Below are positions 1 to 10,154 of a stretch of DNA of 64,000 bases, piece by piece. The stretch is from Acrocarpospora macrocephala (GTDB lineage: Bacteria; Actinomycetota; Actinomycetes; Streptosporangiales; Streptosporangiaceae), in NCBI RefSeq assembly GCF_009687865.1, contig NZ_BLAE01000026.1:77793-141792 (forward strand). The letters run 5' to 3'. The position numbers were made by a program, and so were the translations under genes. Position 1 is the first letter of the stretch. Each line of letters starts with the position of its first letter. The notes beneath the pieces are model-generated. The model worked only from the letters and a program-made list of their open reading frames with translations, made no database searches and was not told the DNA's origin.

Positions 1-1363
1 CCGAGAGCTCCTCGTCGCCGGTGACGGCGGGGCCGGGGAACACCTCACGCGTGACCCACGACTTCATCGGTTCGACCGACGCGATCCGGCGGGCGAGACG
101 GACGCCCGCGAGCAACATCGCCTCGTCGTGCCCGCCGGGGTCGGTGAATGACCGGAAATCGATGGCCGGCGGCGCGTCGGGGTCGCCGGAGCGGACCCAG
201 ATCCGGCCCCGGCTGTGCGGGCGGGCGACGTTGGGGGCGATCGCGACCGTGGCGGCCGGCAGCGGAGGGGCTCCCGTCTCGTCGAGGAAGCGTTCCGCGT
301 GCACCGCCCACGGTTCGACGGGGAAGTGCATGAGAACGTCTGGACGCCCGTCGCCCTCGCCGGGTTCTCCGTCGCTGTCCAGGCTCAGTACGGCGCCGGC
401 GTCCCAGCCGCTGGCGCACGTGGCGGGTGGAACGCGTCTGGCCTCCCAGACAACGAGCCCTTCGACATGATCCTGCAAGTTCTCGCCAACCCCCGGGAGA
501 TCGAGCACGACGGGGATGTTCGCGTCTTGCAGCACGTGGCGGGCGCCCACACCAGAGAGCTGCAACAGGCGTGGAGTGTCGATGGCGCCGGCACACAGCA
601 CGACTTCAGCGGCGGCCTGGAGGTCACGTTGACCCCCATCGGTGTCGCGCACGCGGATACCGCGAGCACGAAGGCCGCCGGCTTCGTGCTCGAACAGGAT
701 GCGCACGGCTCTCAGCCCGGTCAGGACCACCGGGCCCCGGCCCTGGGCGCGCGCCGGGTGCACGTAGTGGATCGAGGTCGACGCGCGCAGGTTGGTCTCC
801 GGGGTGTACCCGACCTCGAAGAAGCCGACCCCGCTGGGGGACTCGTCGAGGCGGCCGTCGTTCCAGCGTTCCCGCACAGGCAGGCCGAGCACGGCGGACG
901 CGCTCGTCACGACGTCGGCGACGTAGGGGTTGCGGTCCGCCGGAGCCACGGGCTGGATCGGCGTACGCAGCCGGTCGTAGAGCGGGAGGATCGTGTCGGG
1001 GTCCCAGCCCTTGGCGCCCAACGCCACCCACTCTTCCAGGTCGCCGCGGAGCGGCCGCCAGGAGATCATCGTGTTGGCGGTGGAGCAACCTCCGAGGATC
1101 CGCAGTCTGGCAAGCCGGATATGGGAGTTGCCGCGCGGGTTCGGTTCGCTGCGGTAGTCGAGGTCGTACTCGCCCTCGAGCATCTCGTCCCATCTGCGGA
1201 GCTCGCGCGCTCGGGGCTCGTGCTCGTCGTCGGGACCCCACTCGATGAGGGCCACGTCGCGGCCCTGTTCGGCCAGCCGGGTCGCGAGCAGGGATCCTGC
1301 CGTGCCGCCGCCGACGACCAGGAATTCGAAGGTGTCGCGCGAGCGTGCGGCTGTTTCAGCCAT
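1..1363 (-). CDS. GMC-family FAD-dependent oxidoreductase (C-terminus beyond window edge)
   Basis: Flavin-dependent alcohol/choline-type dehydrogenase of the glucose-methanol-choline family. Translating the minus strand from the ATG at 1363 gives an N-terminal dinucleotide-binding motif (VVGGGTAGSLLATRLAE, about residues 16-32) and a GGCSTANTMISWRPLRGD stretch, the GMC flavin-attachment region. The frame stays open to the left edge, ending at FPGPAVTGDEEL, just before the expected catalytic His region, so roughly 50-80 residues are missing. The start overlaps the stop of the upstream aldehyde dehydrogenase by 8 bases, implying translational coupling. By family knowledge this enzyme would oxidise an alcohol to the aldehyde that the neighbouring dehydrogenase then oxidises. 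The substrate cannot be read from sequence. Confidence 0.9.
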   Translation of the reverse strand, partial: MAETAARSRDTFEFLVVGGGTAGSLLATRLAEQGRDVALIEWGPDDEHEPRARELRRWDEMLEGEYDLDYRSEPNPRGNSHIRLARLRILGGCSTANTMISWRPLRGDLEEWVALGAKGWDPDTILPLYDRLRTPIQPVAPADRNPYVADVVTSASAVLGLPVRERWNDGRLDESPSGVGFFEVGYTPETNLRASTSIHYVHPARAQGRGPVVLTGLRAVRILFEHEAGGLRARGIRVRDTDGGQRDLQAAAEVVLCAGAIDTPRLLQLSGVGARHVLQDANIPVVLDLPGVGENLQDHVEGLVVWEARRVPPATCASGWDAGAVLSLDSDGEPGEGDGRPDVLMHFPVEPWAVHAERFLDETGAPPLPAATVAIAPNVARPHSRGRIWVRSGDPDAPPAIDFRSFTDPGGHDEAMLLAGVRLARRIASVEPMKSWVTREVFPGPAVTGDEELS

Positions 1364-2846
1364 GTCGAATCCAGGTGGTCTTGAGTCCGGTGAACTTGTC
1401 CAGCGCGTGGAGCGAGAGGTCTCGCCCGTAACCCGATTGGCCGAAGCCTCCGAAAGGCGTGGTGACGTCGAGAGCGTCAACGCAGTTCACCGACACGGTC
1501 CCCGCGCGCAGCCGGCGCGCGACACCGTGGGCCCGGCTGAGGCTGTCGGTCCACAGCCCCGCCGCCAGTGCGTAGGGGGTGCTGTTCGCGACGGTGACGG
1601 CCTCGTCGACGGTGTCCACGACATGGACCGAGAGGACCGGTCCGAAGACCTCGGTTCGCGCGATGCGGGCGGCCGGGTCGACGCCGAGCAGCACCTGGGG
1701 CCTGACGTAGGTCAGTGCGGGCATGTCCGGCACGAGTCCGCCCCCGTGGACCTCGTGCGCCTCCGCCGCACCGCTCTCCATGAGTGCCAGGACCCTCGTG
1801 GCCTGGTGCCGGCTGACCACGGGGCCCATGTCGGTGGCGGGGTCGAGTGGATCGCCGATGTTGATCGCGAGGGTACGGCTGAGCACGCGCTGGACCAGTT
1901 CGTCGGCTACGCCACGCTGCACGACGAGCCGCGACGTGGCCGAGCAGACCTGCCCGGTGTTGGTGAAGATCCCCGTCGCCACGCCGTCGGCCACGAGGTC
2001 CAGGTCGGCGACGTCGTCGAGCACGACGACGGCGCTCTTTCCACCGGCCTCCAGCCAGACCTGCTTGAGGTTGGACTGGCCGGCGTACTGCTGGAAAAGC
2101 CGCGCTGTGCTGGTCGAACCCGTGAACGTCACCACGTCGACGTCGTGATGCCTCCCCAGAGCCCGCCCCACCACCGGGCCGGCGCCCGGCACGACGGTGA
2201 AGACCCCGTCGGGGAGGCCGGCCTCGGCGACGAGCTCAGCCAGGCGAAGCGCGGACAGCGGCGAGTCCTCGGCAGGCTTGAGGATCACGCTGTTACCGGC
2301 GGCGAGCGCCGGAGCGATCTTCCAGATGGCGAGTTCGAGCGGGTAGTTCCACGGCACGATCGCGGCCACGACCCCGAGCGGTTCCCTGCTCACGACCGCG
2401 AGGTCGGCGGATCCCGTGGGCGCGACCTCCCCGTAGACCTTGTCCAGGGACTCGGCGTACCAGCGCAGAATCGCGGCCGAGCCGGGAGCGTCGATGGAGA
2501 TGGTGTCGACGATACGCTTGCCGGCGTCGAGGCTGTCCAGGAGAGCCAGCTCGTCGACGTTCTCCTCGATCTTCCGCGCGATCCGGTGGAGGGCGGCCGC
2601 CCTCTCTCTGGGCGATGCGGTGGACCAGTTCCCCGCCTCGAAGGCGCGACGGGCAGCCGCGACGGCGGCGTCGACGTCGCGCTCATCACACTCCGCCACC
2701 TCGGCGAGGACTGCCCCGGTGGCGGGATTGACGGTCGTCCGCGTCACTCCGGACAGGGATGACACGGGCCCGTCGATCCAGGCGGTGGTTGTGGGCACGA
2801 CCTTCTTCGCCAGCGCGAGCCAATCTTCGTGCGTTCGCTTGGTCAT
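1356..2846 (-). CDS. Aldehyde dehydrogenase, PuuC/betaine-aldehyde type
   Basis: NAD(P)+-dependent aldehyde dehydrogenase of 496 residues, usual length for the family. The general base lies in LEAGGKSAVV and the catalytic Cys in FTNTGQVCSATSRL. The segments WYAESLDKVYGEVAPTG and GRDLSLHALDKFTGLKTTW at the C-terminus closely resemble what I recall of E. coli PuuC (gamma-glutamylaminobutyraldehyde dehydrogenase), more than glycine-betaine enzymes. ATG at 2846 overlaps the LysR stop (ATGA), and its own stop overlaps the GMC oxidoreductase start. An amino-aldehyde or similar polar aldehyde is the likely substrate; this is inference from similarity and from the adjacent GMC enzyme. Confidence 0.92.
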   Translation of the reverse strand: MTKRTHEDWLALAKKVVPTTTAWIDGPVSSLSGVTRTTVNPATGAVLAEVAECDERDVDAAVAAARRAFEAGNWSTASPRERAAALHRIARKIEENVDELALLDSLDAGKRIVDTISIDAPGSAAILRWYAESLDKVYGEVAPTGSADLAVVSREPLGVVAAIVPWNYPLELAIWKIAPALAAGNSVILKPAEDSPLSALRLAELVAEAGLPDGVFTVVPGAGPVVGRALGRHHDVDVVTFTGSTSTARLFQQYAGQSNLKQVWLEAGGKSAVVVLDDVADLDLVADGVATGIFTNTGQVCSATSRLVVQRGVADELVQRVLSRTLAINIGDPLDPATDMGPVVSRHQATRVLALMESGAAEAHEVHGGGLVPDMPALTYVRPQVLLGVDPAARIARTEVFGPVLSVHVVDTVDEAVTVANSTPYALAAGLWTDSLSRAHGVARRLRAGTVSVNCVDALDVTTPFGGFGQSGYGRDLSLHALDKFTGLKTTWIRHG

Positions 2847-3787
2847 ACGCCTTCGGCCTCCGCGAGGTTGGCGCCGTCGGTGAGCAGCACTCCTACGTCG
2901 CGACAGATCTGAACGAACGCTTCGGCCTTGCGGGTGAGCCGCGCCTGCTTCATCCGCACCGCTACGACATCAAGCGCTGGGAAGTTGTCGGCCAAGGTGA
3001 CCGTCACCAGCGAACCTCCCCCATAGGTGTGGCTGTGGGCCGGCCGCTGGTTCAGGACCGCGTACCCGTGGCCTGCGGCGACCATCGACCGCACCGTCTC
3101 GTAGCCGGCGGTGCGATGTCGCACTCGGGGCTCAACGCCGACCTCCTTGAAGAGCGAGTGGAAGTACGTGGAGGTATCAGGCAGTTCCAGCATCACTACG
3201 GGATCCTCGGCCAGTTCGGCTAGGTGAACCTGGGTGCGGTGAGCGAATCGGTGGCCGGGTGGGAGCAGGAGGTACGGGGGCGCCGAACCGACTCGGGTGG
3301 TTTCGAAGTCCTCATCGAGCTCGTAGGCGTACATCAGGGCGACTTCGCATCTCCCTGATTGGAGACCCTGTTTGAGGGCGGCGTGCTGGGCTTCGAGAGC
3401 CTCGACGCTCACGGCAGGGTGGTGTTCCGCGTACCTCGCGACAAGGTGCGGCAGCCAGAACGGGGCGAGGGTGTCGAAGCAACCGACGGTAAGGGTGCCG
3501 ACCAGTTCTCTGCCCGCATTGGTAGCACTATCCGCCAGCTCCTGGCTGTGGGCGAGAAATCCCCGCAGCTCGGAGTAGAAGGCCCGCCCGGCGGGCGTCA
3601 GCGCCAGACCGCGCGCGTGATGGCGCAGCAACAGCTGAACTCCGAGCTCCTTCTCCAGCTGCGCGACCGCGGTGGAGACTGCCGACTGCGAGACGACGAG
3701 CTCTCGAGCGGCGGCTGTCATGCTGCCCAACTCGGCCGCGGCCGCGAAATAGCGCAGTTGCACCAGAGTGAATGAGGGGGCCTTCAC
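2843..3787 (-). CDS. LysR-family transcriptional regulator
   Basis: Typical LysR-type regulator of 314 residues: N-terminal winged HTH (QLRYFAAAAELGSMTAAARELVVSQSAVSTAV, about residues 10-40, then the LGVQLLLRHHARGLALTPAG wing) and a periplasmic-binding-protein-like effector domain. I choose the GTG at 3787 rather than the upstream ATG at 3817. An AGGAGAG Shine-Dalgarno sits 6 bases before it, and it forms a GTGA overlap with the stop of the M20 gene. Unusually, the regulator lies inside the operon, same direction, between catabolic genes, rather than divergent from its target. It probably senses the substrate or an intermediate of this pathway (inference). Confidence 0.92.
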   Translation of the reverse strand: MKAPSFTLVQLRYFAAAAELGSMTAAARELVVSQSAVSTAVAQLEKELGVQLLLRHHARGLALTPAGRAFYSELRGFLAHSQELADSATNAGRELVGTLTVGCFDTLAPFWLPHLVARYAEHHPAVSVEALEAQHAALKQGLQSGRCEVALMYAYELDEDFETTRVGSAPPYLLLPPGHRFAHRTQVHLAELAEDPVVMLELPDTSTYFHSLFKEVGVEPRVRHRTAGYETVRSMVAAGHGYAVLNQRPAHSHTYGGGSLVTVTLADNFPALDVVAVRMKQARLTRKAEAFVQICRDVGVLLTDGANLAEAEGV

Positions 3788-4947
3788 GCTGCTCTCCTGA
3801 CGTCGAGTGCCGTCCACGCGAGAGCGGTCGCGGCGTCGAGTAGCGCCTTCTCGGCGTCGCCGCCGACGCAGCGGGCAGCGAACTCTGGCTGGTGATTCAA
3901 GGCCGGGAGCGACCCGATGCCCACGTAGGGGTGGATCGCAGGCACTACTTGCGAAACGTTCCCCATGTCGGTGGACGCCCGATTCATGCGTCGGGCCGGC
4001 GAGTCCCGGTCGAAGCTGCGACCCAGCCGCTCAGCGTTCCGCAGGTAGGCACGCAGCGCCGGCTGATCGTTACGGAACTCCGCGTATGGCTTGCTCTCTG
4101 GAGTGATGTCGAGCGTGCAGCCGGTGGCCAGGGCTCCGGCCGCGAAGCACCGCCACACCTTTTCCTCGGTCTCAGCCAGCTGCTCCAGGCTCTCGGCGCG
4201 GACGTACCATCTCCCCTCGGTACGGCCCGGGATCGCGTTCGGGGCCTCGCCGCCGTTGGTCATCACACCGTGAACACGGACGGTCTGCGGCAGTTGCTGG
4301 CGAAGGAGCCCCACCGCGACCTGAGCGATGGTGAACGCGTCAGCGGCGTTGACCCCTTGCTCGGGATAGGCCGCGGCGTGGGCGGCCTTTCCCTGAAAGG
4401 AGACGTGGGAGTGCGACACCGCGAACGGCTCCGCCGCTGCGACGTCGACAGGAGCCGGGTGCGCCAGCATCGCCAGATCCAGTCCGGCGAACGCCCCGCG
4501 TTCCAGCAGCTCGATCTTCCCGCCACCACCCTCTTCCGCGGGCGTGCCGTAGACCTCGATCGTCAGTCCCGCCGCGTCGGCGAGCGGCGCGAGAGCACGC
4601 GCCGCGCCGGCCGTGATGGCCGCGATCAGATTGTGCCCACAGGCGTGTCCGAGGCCGGGAAGGGCGTCGTACTCCGCGCACAGCCCGAGGCGGAAGGGAC
4701 CGCTGCCATACGTCGCGAGGAACGCGGTGTCGAGCCCAAGGTAGGCCGGGGTGACCGTGAAGCCGGCTTCGTCGAGCGTCTCAGCCACCCAGCGTGCCGA
4801 CCGGTACTCCTCCCACGCCGTCTCCGGGTGCGCGTGCAACTGCTCGGACAGCCGGATCAGCCGCCCGGCATCCGCGGAGATCGACTGTGCCACGCGCTCC
4901 TTGGCGGCGTCCGTCGACCGGGAGGACTCGGTTGCGTTGTCGGCCAT
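3784..4947 (-). CDS. M20-family (M20D) metallo-amidohydrolase
   Basis: Zinc-dependent amidohydrolase/aminoacylase of the AbgB/HipO group, 387 residues, cytoplasmic (no signal peptide). Metal ligands are visible in AEYDALPGLGHACGHN (about residues 91-106) and the catalytic Glu in TPAEEGGGGK (about 135-144). The lid/dimerisation domain begins near SHVSFQGKAAHAAAYPEQGVNAADA. These enzymes cleave N-acyl, N-carbamoyl or aminobenzoyl amides. Start ATG is 4 bases after the stop of the DUF1028 gene, and the stop overlaps the LysR start. In this operon it may release an amine from an amide precursor that the oxidases then degrade, which is inference. Confidence 0.9.
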   Translation of the reverse strand: MADNATESSRSTDAAKERVAQSISADAGRLIRLSEQLHAHPETAWEEYRSARWVAETLDEAGFTVTPAYLGLDTAFLATYGSGPFRLGLCAEYDALPGLGHACGHNLIAAITAGAARALAPLADAAGLTIEVYGTPAEEGGGGKIELLERGAFAGLDLAMLAHPAPVDVAAAEPFAVSHSHVSFQGKAAHAAAYPEQGVNAADAFTIAQVAVGLLRQQLPQTVRVHGVMTNGGEAPNAIPGRTEGRWYVRAESLEQLAETEEKVWRCFAAGALATGCTLDITPESKPYAEFRNDQPALRAYLRNAERLGRSFDRDSPARRMNRASTDMGNVSQVVPAIHPYVGIGSLPALNHQPEFAARCVGGDAEKALLDAATALAWTALDVRRAA

Positions 4948-4951
4948 CGCC

Positions 4952-5620
4952 TTACTCGTCTCCAGGCACGCCGTACGACGGTGCGGCAGCCGGGTTGAGA
5001 CCGCGGGTGACGTAGTCGTCGCGCTGCGGTAGCCACACCTTCAGGAGCTCGCGCAGCTCGGCAATCGGTTTCTCGCTCCAATCGACCCGCAGGTCCGTTT
5101 CGCGCCACGGAACCGTTCGGACGACCGCCAGCCCCGCCGAGCGCACGGGGCCGGTCTCTCCCCCGGCCGTGAGGCCGGCGGCGAGAGCGGACAACAGTCG
5201 CTCCTCCAGCTCTCCTGCAGAGCTTTCGAAACCTTCGATGAGCGCGTCGATCACCTCGGTTCCCGAGAGCAGGTTGCCGGCGGCGACGACGCCGGAGCCG
5301 GCTCGGTCGTCGTGCACACCGAGCGACTTGGCACCGGAGAACGTCGCGCCTTCGCCGTTCAGCCCGAGGACGGTGAGCTGGCGGTACTCGATCAGTTGCC
5401 GCTTCCGCACGACCCCGTCCAGCGCGCCGCGGGCGCCGATACCCGTCTCCAGCGCGTCCAGGAGCTCCACACCCAGACGTGGATCGGTGACGTTCTGCGA
5501 AGCGGCACCGCCGACCCCGGCCCGCAAATGGATGCAGCGCGCGGCCACGGCGGGGCTGGAGGAGGTGACGGCCATACCGACCGCGCCGTTGCCGTCGATC
5601 GCCAGAATCGAGAACGTCAC
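4952..5620 (-). CDS. DUF1028 family protein
   Basis: Start assigned to GTG 5620, which overlaps the RidA stop as GTGA, giving about 222 residues beginning TFSILAIDGNGAVGMAVTSSSPAVAARC. A longer upstream reading would run into the RidA gene. The segment and the later AGNLLSG fit the DUF1028 family, which has an Ntn-hydrolase-like fold but, as far as I know, no firmly established reaction. DUF1028 genes commonly sit beside RidA, M20 peptidases and amide/amine catabolic enzymes, as here. No signal peptide or membrane segment is seen. Confidence 0.85.
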   Translation of the reverse strand: MTFSILAIDGNGAVGMAVTSSSPAVAARCIHLRAGVGGAASQNVTDPRLGVELLDALETGIGARGALDGVVRKRQLIEYRQLTVLGLNGEGATFSGAKSLGVHDDRAGSGVVAAGNLLSGTEVIDALIEGFESSAGELEERLLSALAAGLTAGGETGPVRSAGLAVVRTVPWRETDLRVDWSEKPIAELRELLKVWLPQRDDYVTRGLNPAAAPSYGVPGDE

Positions 5621-6057
5621 CGCTCGCCCTCCGGAATCACCGCGATGGCGTCGACCTCGACCAGCCATTCGGGCCGCGCCAGCGCGGAGACCACCAAGCC
5701 GGTGGAGATCGGGTGCACCCCCCTGGTCCAGCGTCCGATCGTGCGATAGACGGCTTCGCGGTAGCGCGGGTCGACGATGTAGATCGTCAGCTTGACCAGG
5801 TGTTCCATCCGCGCGCCGGCTTCAGTCAGGAGCATGTCGATGTTCGCCATCGCCCGCTCCGTCTGGGCCGCGACATCGCCGATGCCGACCGATTCGCTGG
5901 TGTCGAGGTTCTGCCCGATCTGTCCGCGCACGTAGACGGTGTTACCGGCGACCACGGCCTGGCACAGGTCGTTGTCGAGGTTCTGCTCAGGGTAGGTGTC
6001 GCGGGTGTTGAACGGGCGGATCCGAGTATGTCCACCGGCGACGACAGGTGCATTCAC
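5617..6057 (-). CDS. RidA-family (YjgF/YER057c/UK114) protein
   Basis: Small cytoplasmic enamine/imine deaminase-type protein of 146 residues, slightly longer than the usual ~130. Typical features are YVRGQIGQNLDT and the C-terminal LVKLTIYIVDPRYREAVYRTIGRW...WLVEVDAIAV. Canonical RidA has a conserved Arg near residue 105 of the family; here the corresponding segment reads VVSALARPEWLVEVDAI, with the Arg preserved in ALAR. Start is GTG 6057, overlapping the monooxygenase stop (GTGA). The product probably removes reactive imines or cyclises intermediates produced by the operon's flavoenzymes. Confidence 0.9.
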   Translation of the reverse strand: MNAPVVAGGHTRIRPFNTRDTYPEQNLDNDLCQAVVAGNTVYVRGQIGQNLDTSESVGIGDVAAQTERAMANIDMLLTEAGARMEHLVKLTIYIVDPRYREAVYRTIGRWTRGVHPISTGLVVSALARPEWLVEVDAIAVIPEGER

Positions 6058-7355
6058 GTGACAACCTTCAGCAGGTCAGCGGCCGGGCGGATCTGGTCTC
6101 CGCTCGTCTCGTCGTCGATCCCGTAGGCGAGGTAGCCGCGCTGGGTCTTGATGTGGCCGGCCACATACTTGGCATCGTGCCAAACCCCCCAGATGAAACT
6201 CGATCCGCGCCGGGACAGCCACGGCAGTCCCAGGAAGTAGACACCCGGCTCAGCCGACACGCCGCGCCGGTGCTTCGGCTTGCCGTTCTCGTCGAACGCG
6301 TCGACGTGGAGCCAGCTGTAGTCGGTGCCGAAGCCGGTCGCCCAGATGATGGAGGTGACTCCGCCGTCAGTGAGGTCGAGCTCGAGGAGCGGGTTGGTCA
6401 CGCACTCCGGCTCGGGCCCGAGAAGGCGGGCCTCCGGTTCCTCAGGAAGATCGAGGCCGTTACGCGCGATGTAGGCGTCGGCTTCGTCGAGCAGCGACAC
6501 GTAGTTCGCGTCGCCGTTGGCGATGTTCTCGCCGAGGTCGGGCGAGAACCGCACCGTGCCGTTGCCGAACGAAGCGGTCAGGCCCACCAGGTGGATGCCG
6601 CGGGCAGCCAGGTCACGGAAGTCGACGGTGTGGCCGCCGTGTGCTCCGCTGACCGCTATGGTGACGTGTTCCGCGCCCTGAGGAGTCTCCGCGTCCCATT
6701 TTCCGAGGACACCGAGCCACCAGCAGAAATCGCGCCCACGATAGCTTCGCGGTGGCCGGTCGTGGGGGCCGACGGAGAGGTATACGCGCCGGCCCGACTG
6801 CCGGAGCTCCGCGGCGATCTGCACGCCTGACGATCCGGCTCCGACCACGAGGACGGCACCGCCGGGCAGCTGCGCCGGGTTGCGGTACGCGCTGGAGTGG
6901 ATCTGCAGAGGTACCGCGCCATCGGGGACGATCGGCGGAATGACCGGCACCTGAAACGGTCCGGTCGCGGCGACGACGAAGCGCGCGTTGATGGTGCCAT
7001 CCGACGTCTCCACGCGGAAACCAGGCCGGCCGGCGTTCTTTCGCACCGACGTCACTTCGACACCGCACCGGATCGGCGCGCCGATCTTCTCCGCGTACGC
7101 GACGAAGTAGTCCGCGATCTGCTCCTTGGAGGCGAAGGCATCGGGGTCGATGCCGAAGAACTCCAGACCGGGAAAGCGATCGTGCCAGGCGGGTCCGTTC
7201 GCGACCAGGGAGTCCCACCGCTCCGAGCGCCAGCGCTCCGCGACGCGATGCCGCTCCACGACGAGGTGCGGCACACCGCAGTCGGCCAGATGCTCACTCA
7301 TCGCCAGGCCGGCCTGGCCCCCGCCGACGACGAGGACTTCGACTGCTTGCCTCAA
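6054..7355 (-). CDS. Flavin-containing monooxygenase (CzcO-like FAD/NAD(P)H-dependent)
   Basis: Class B flavoprotein monooxygenase-like protein. It has an N-terminal FAD motif (VLVVGGGQAGLAMSEHL), an NADPH motif (VLVVGAGSSGVQIAAEL, about residue 160) and the ATG motif IIWATGFGTDYSW near the C-terminus. I prefer a TTG start at 7355: GGAGG lies 7 bases upstream and the FAD motif then begins at residue ~7, as is usual. The alternative is an in-frame GTG at 7376 with no clear ribosome site. It is the first gene of the seven-gene minus-strand operon, and its stop overlaps RidA. It likely carries out the first oxygenation (N- or Baeyer-Villiger-type) of an unknown substrate. Confidence 0.88.
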   Translation of the reverse strand: MRQAVEVLVVGGGQAGLAMSEHLADCGVPHLVVERHRVAERWRSERWDSLVANGPAWHDRFPGLEFFGIDPDAFASKEQIADYFVAYAEKIGAPIRCGVEVTSVRKNAGRPGFRVETSDGTINARFVVAATGPFQVPVIPPIVPDGAVPLQIHSSAYRNPAQLPGGAVLVVGAGSSGVQIAAELRQSGRRVYLSVGPHDRPPRSYRGRDFCWWLGVLGKWDAETPQGAEHVTIAVSGAHGGHTVDFRDLAARGIHLVGLTASFGNGTVRFSPDLGENIANGDANYVSLLDEADAYIARNGLDLPEEPEARLLGPEPECVTNPLLELDLTDGGVTSIIWATGFGTDYSWLHVDAFDENGKPKHRRGVSAEPGVYFLGLPWLSRRGSSFIWGVWHDAKYVAGHIKTQRGYLAYGIDDETSGDQIRPAADLLKVVT

Positions 7356-7554
7356 ATCCCAACCTCCACTTCGCACGGCGATCTGTCCCCGGGGTGGTCC
7401 TGCCTGCGGCCGCAGGTGAAATCCTGACCTGCGGAAAGTCCCCTGTCCAACAGAAGTTGTCGCGCTTAGAGATCTGATTTGTTGATACCGGGCGTGGTTT
7501 GTTGAGCGCGTTCAGCACCTGCGGGTTCGCTGGCCCGTCGCTAGGCGCATGAGC

Positions 7555-7591
7555 AGGCGGCCTCTCCGATGGCCTGGAGAGGCCGCCTTTT
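7555..7591. terminator. Strong GC hairpin, likely terminator
   Basis: A perfect 12 bp stem (GGCGGCCTCTCC at 7556-7567 with GGAGAGGCCGCC at 7576-7587), extended by an A-T pair, has an 8 base loop and is followed on the plus strand by TTTT. No plus-strand gene precedes it, so it more likely acts on minus-strand transcripts from the cellulase operon or insulates the next promoter. Confidence 0.65.
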
Positions 7592-7618
7592 GGCGTGCTG
7601 GGTCCCGATGGACCCGGA

Positions 7619-7660
7619 GCCCGCCTCCCCCAGAGGGGTCCTTCTAAGGGGAAGGCGGGC
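7619..7660 (-). terminator. Hairpin directly after the GH9 gene
   Basis: GCCCGCCTCCCC (7619-7630) pairs with GGGGAAGGCGGGC (7648-7660) with one bulged base. It begins about 10 bases beyond the GH9 stop, in the position of a factor-independent terminator lacking a U-tract, as is common in actinomycetes. Confidence 0.55.
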
Positions 7661-7670
7661 GGCTCGGGGG

Positions 7671-10154
<2,484 letters not shown>

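Larger units (their letters stand above)
7377..7670. other. Intergenic region upstream of the catabolic operon and downstream of the GH9 gene
   Basis: This ~290 base stretch has no credible gene. It holds the promoter region of the minus-strand catabolic operon and two hairpins described separately. A short palindrome CAAC-AGAA-GTTG at 7448-7459 lies about 95 bases upstream of the TTG start and could be a regulator site, perhaps for the LysR protein. That is speculation. Confidence 0.5.
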
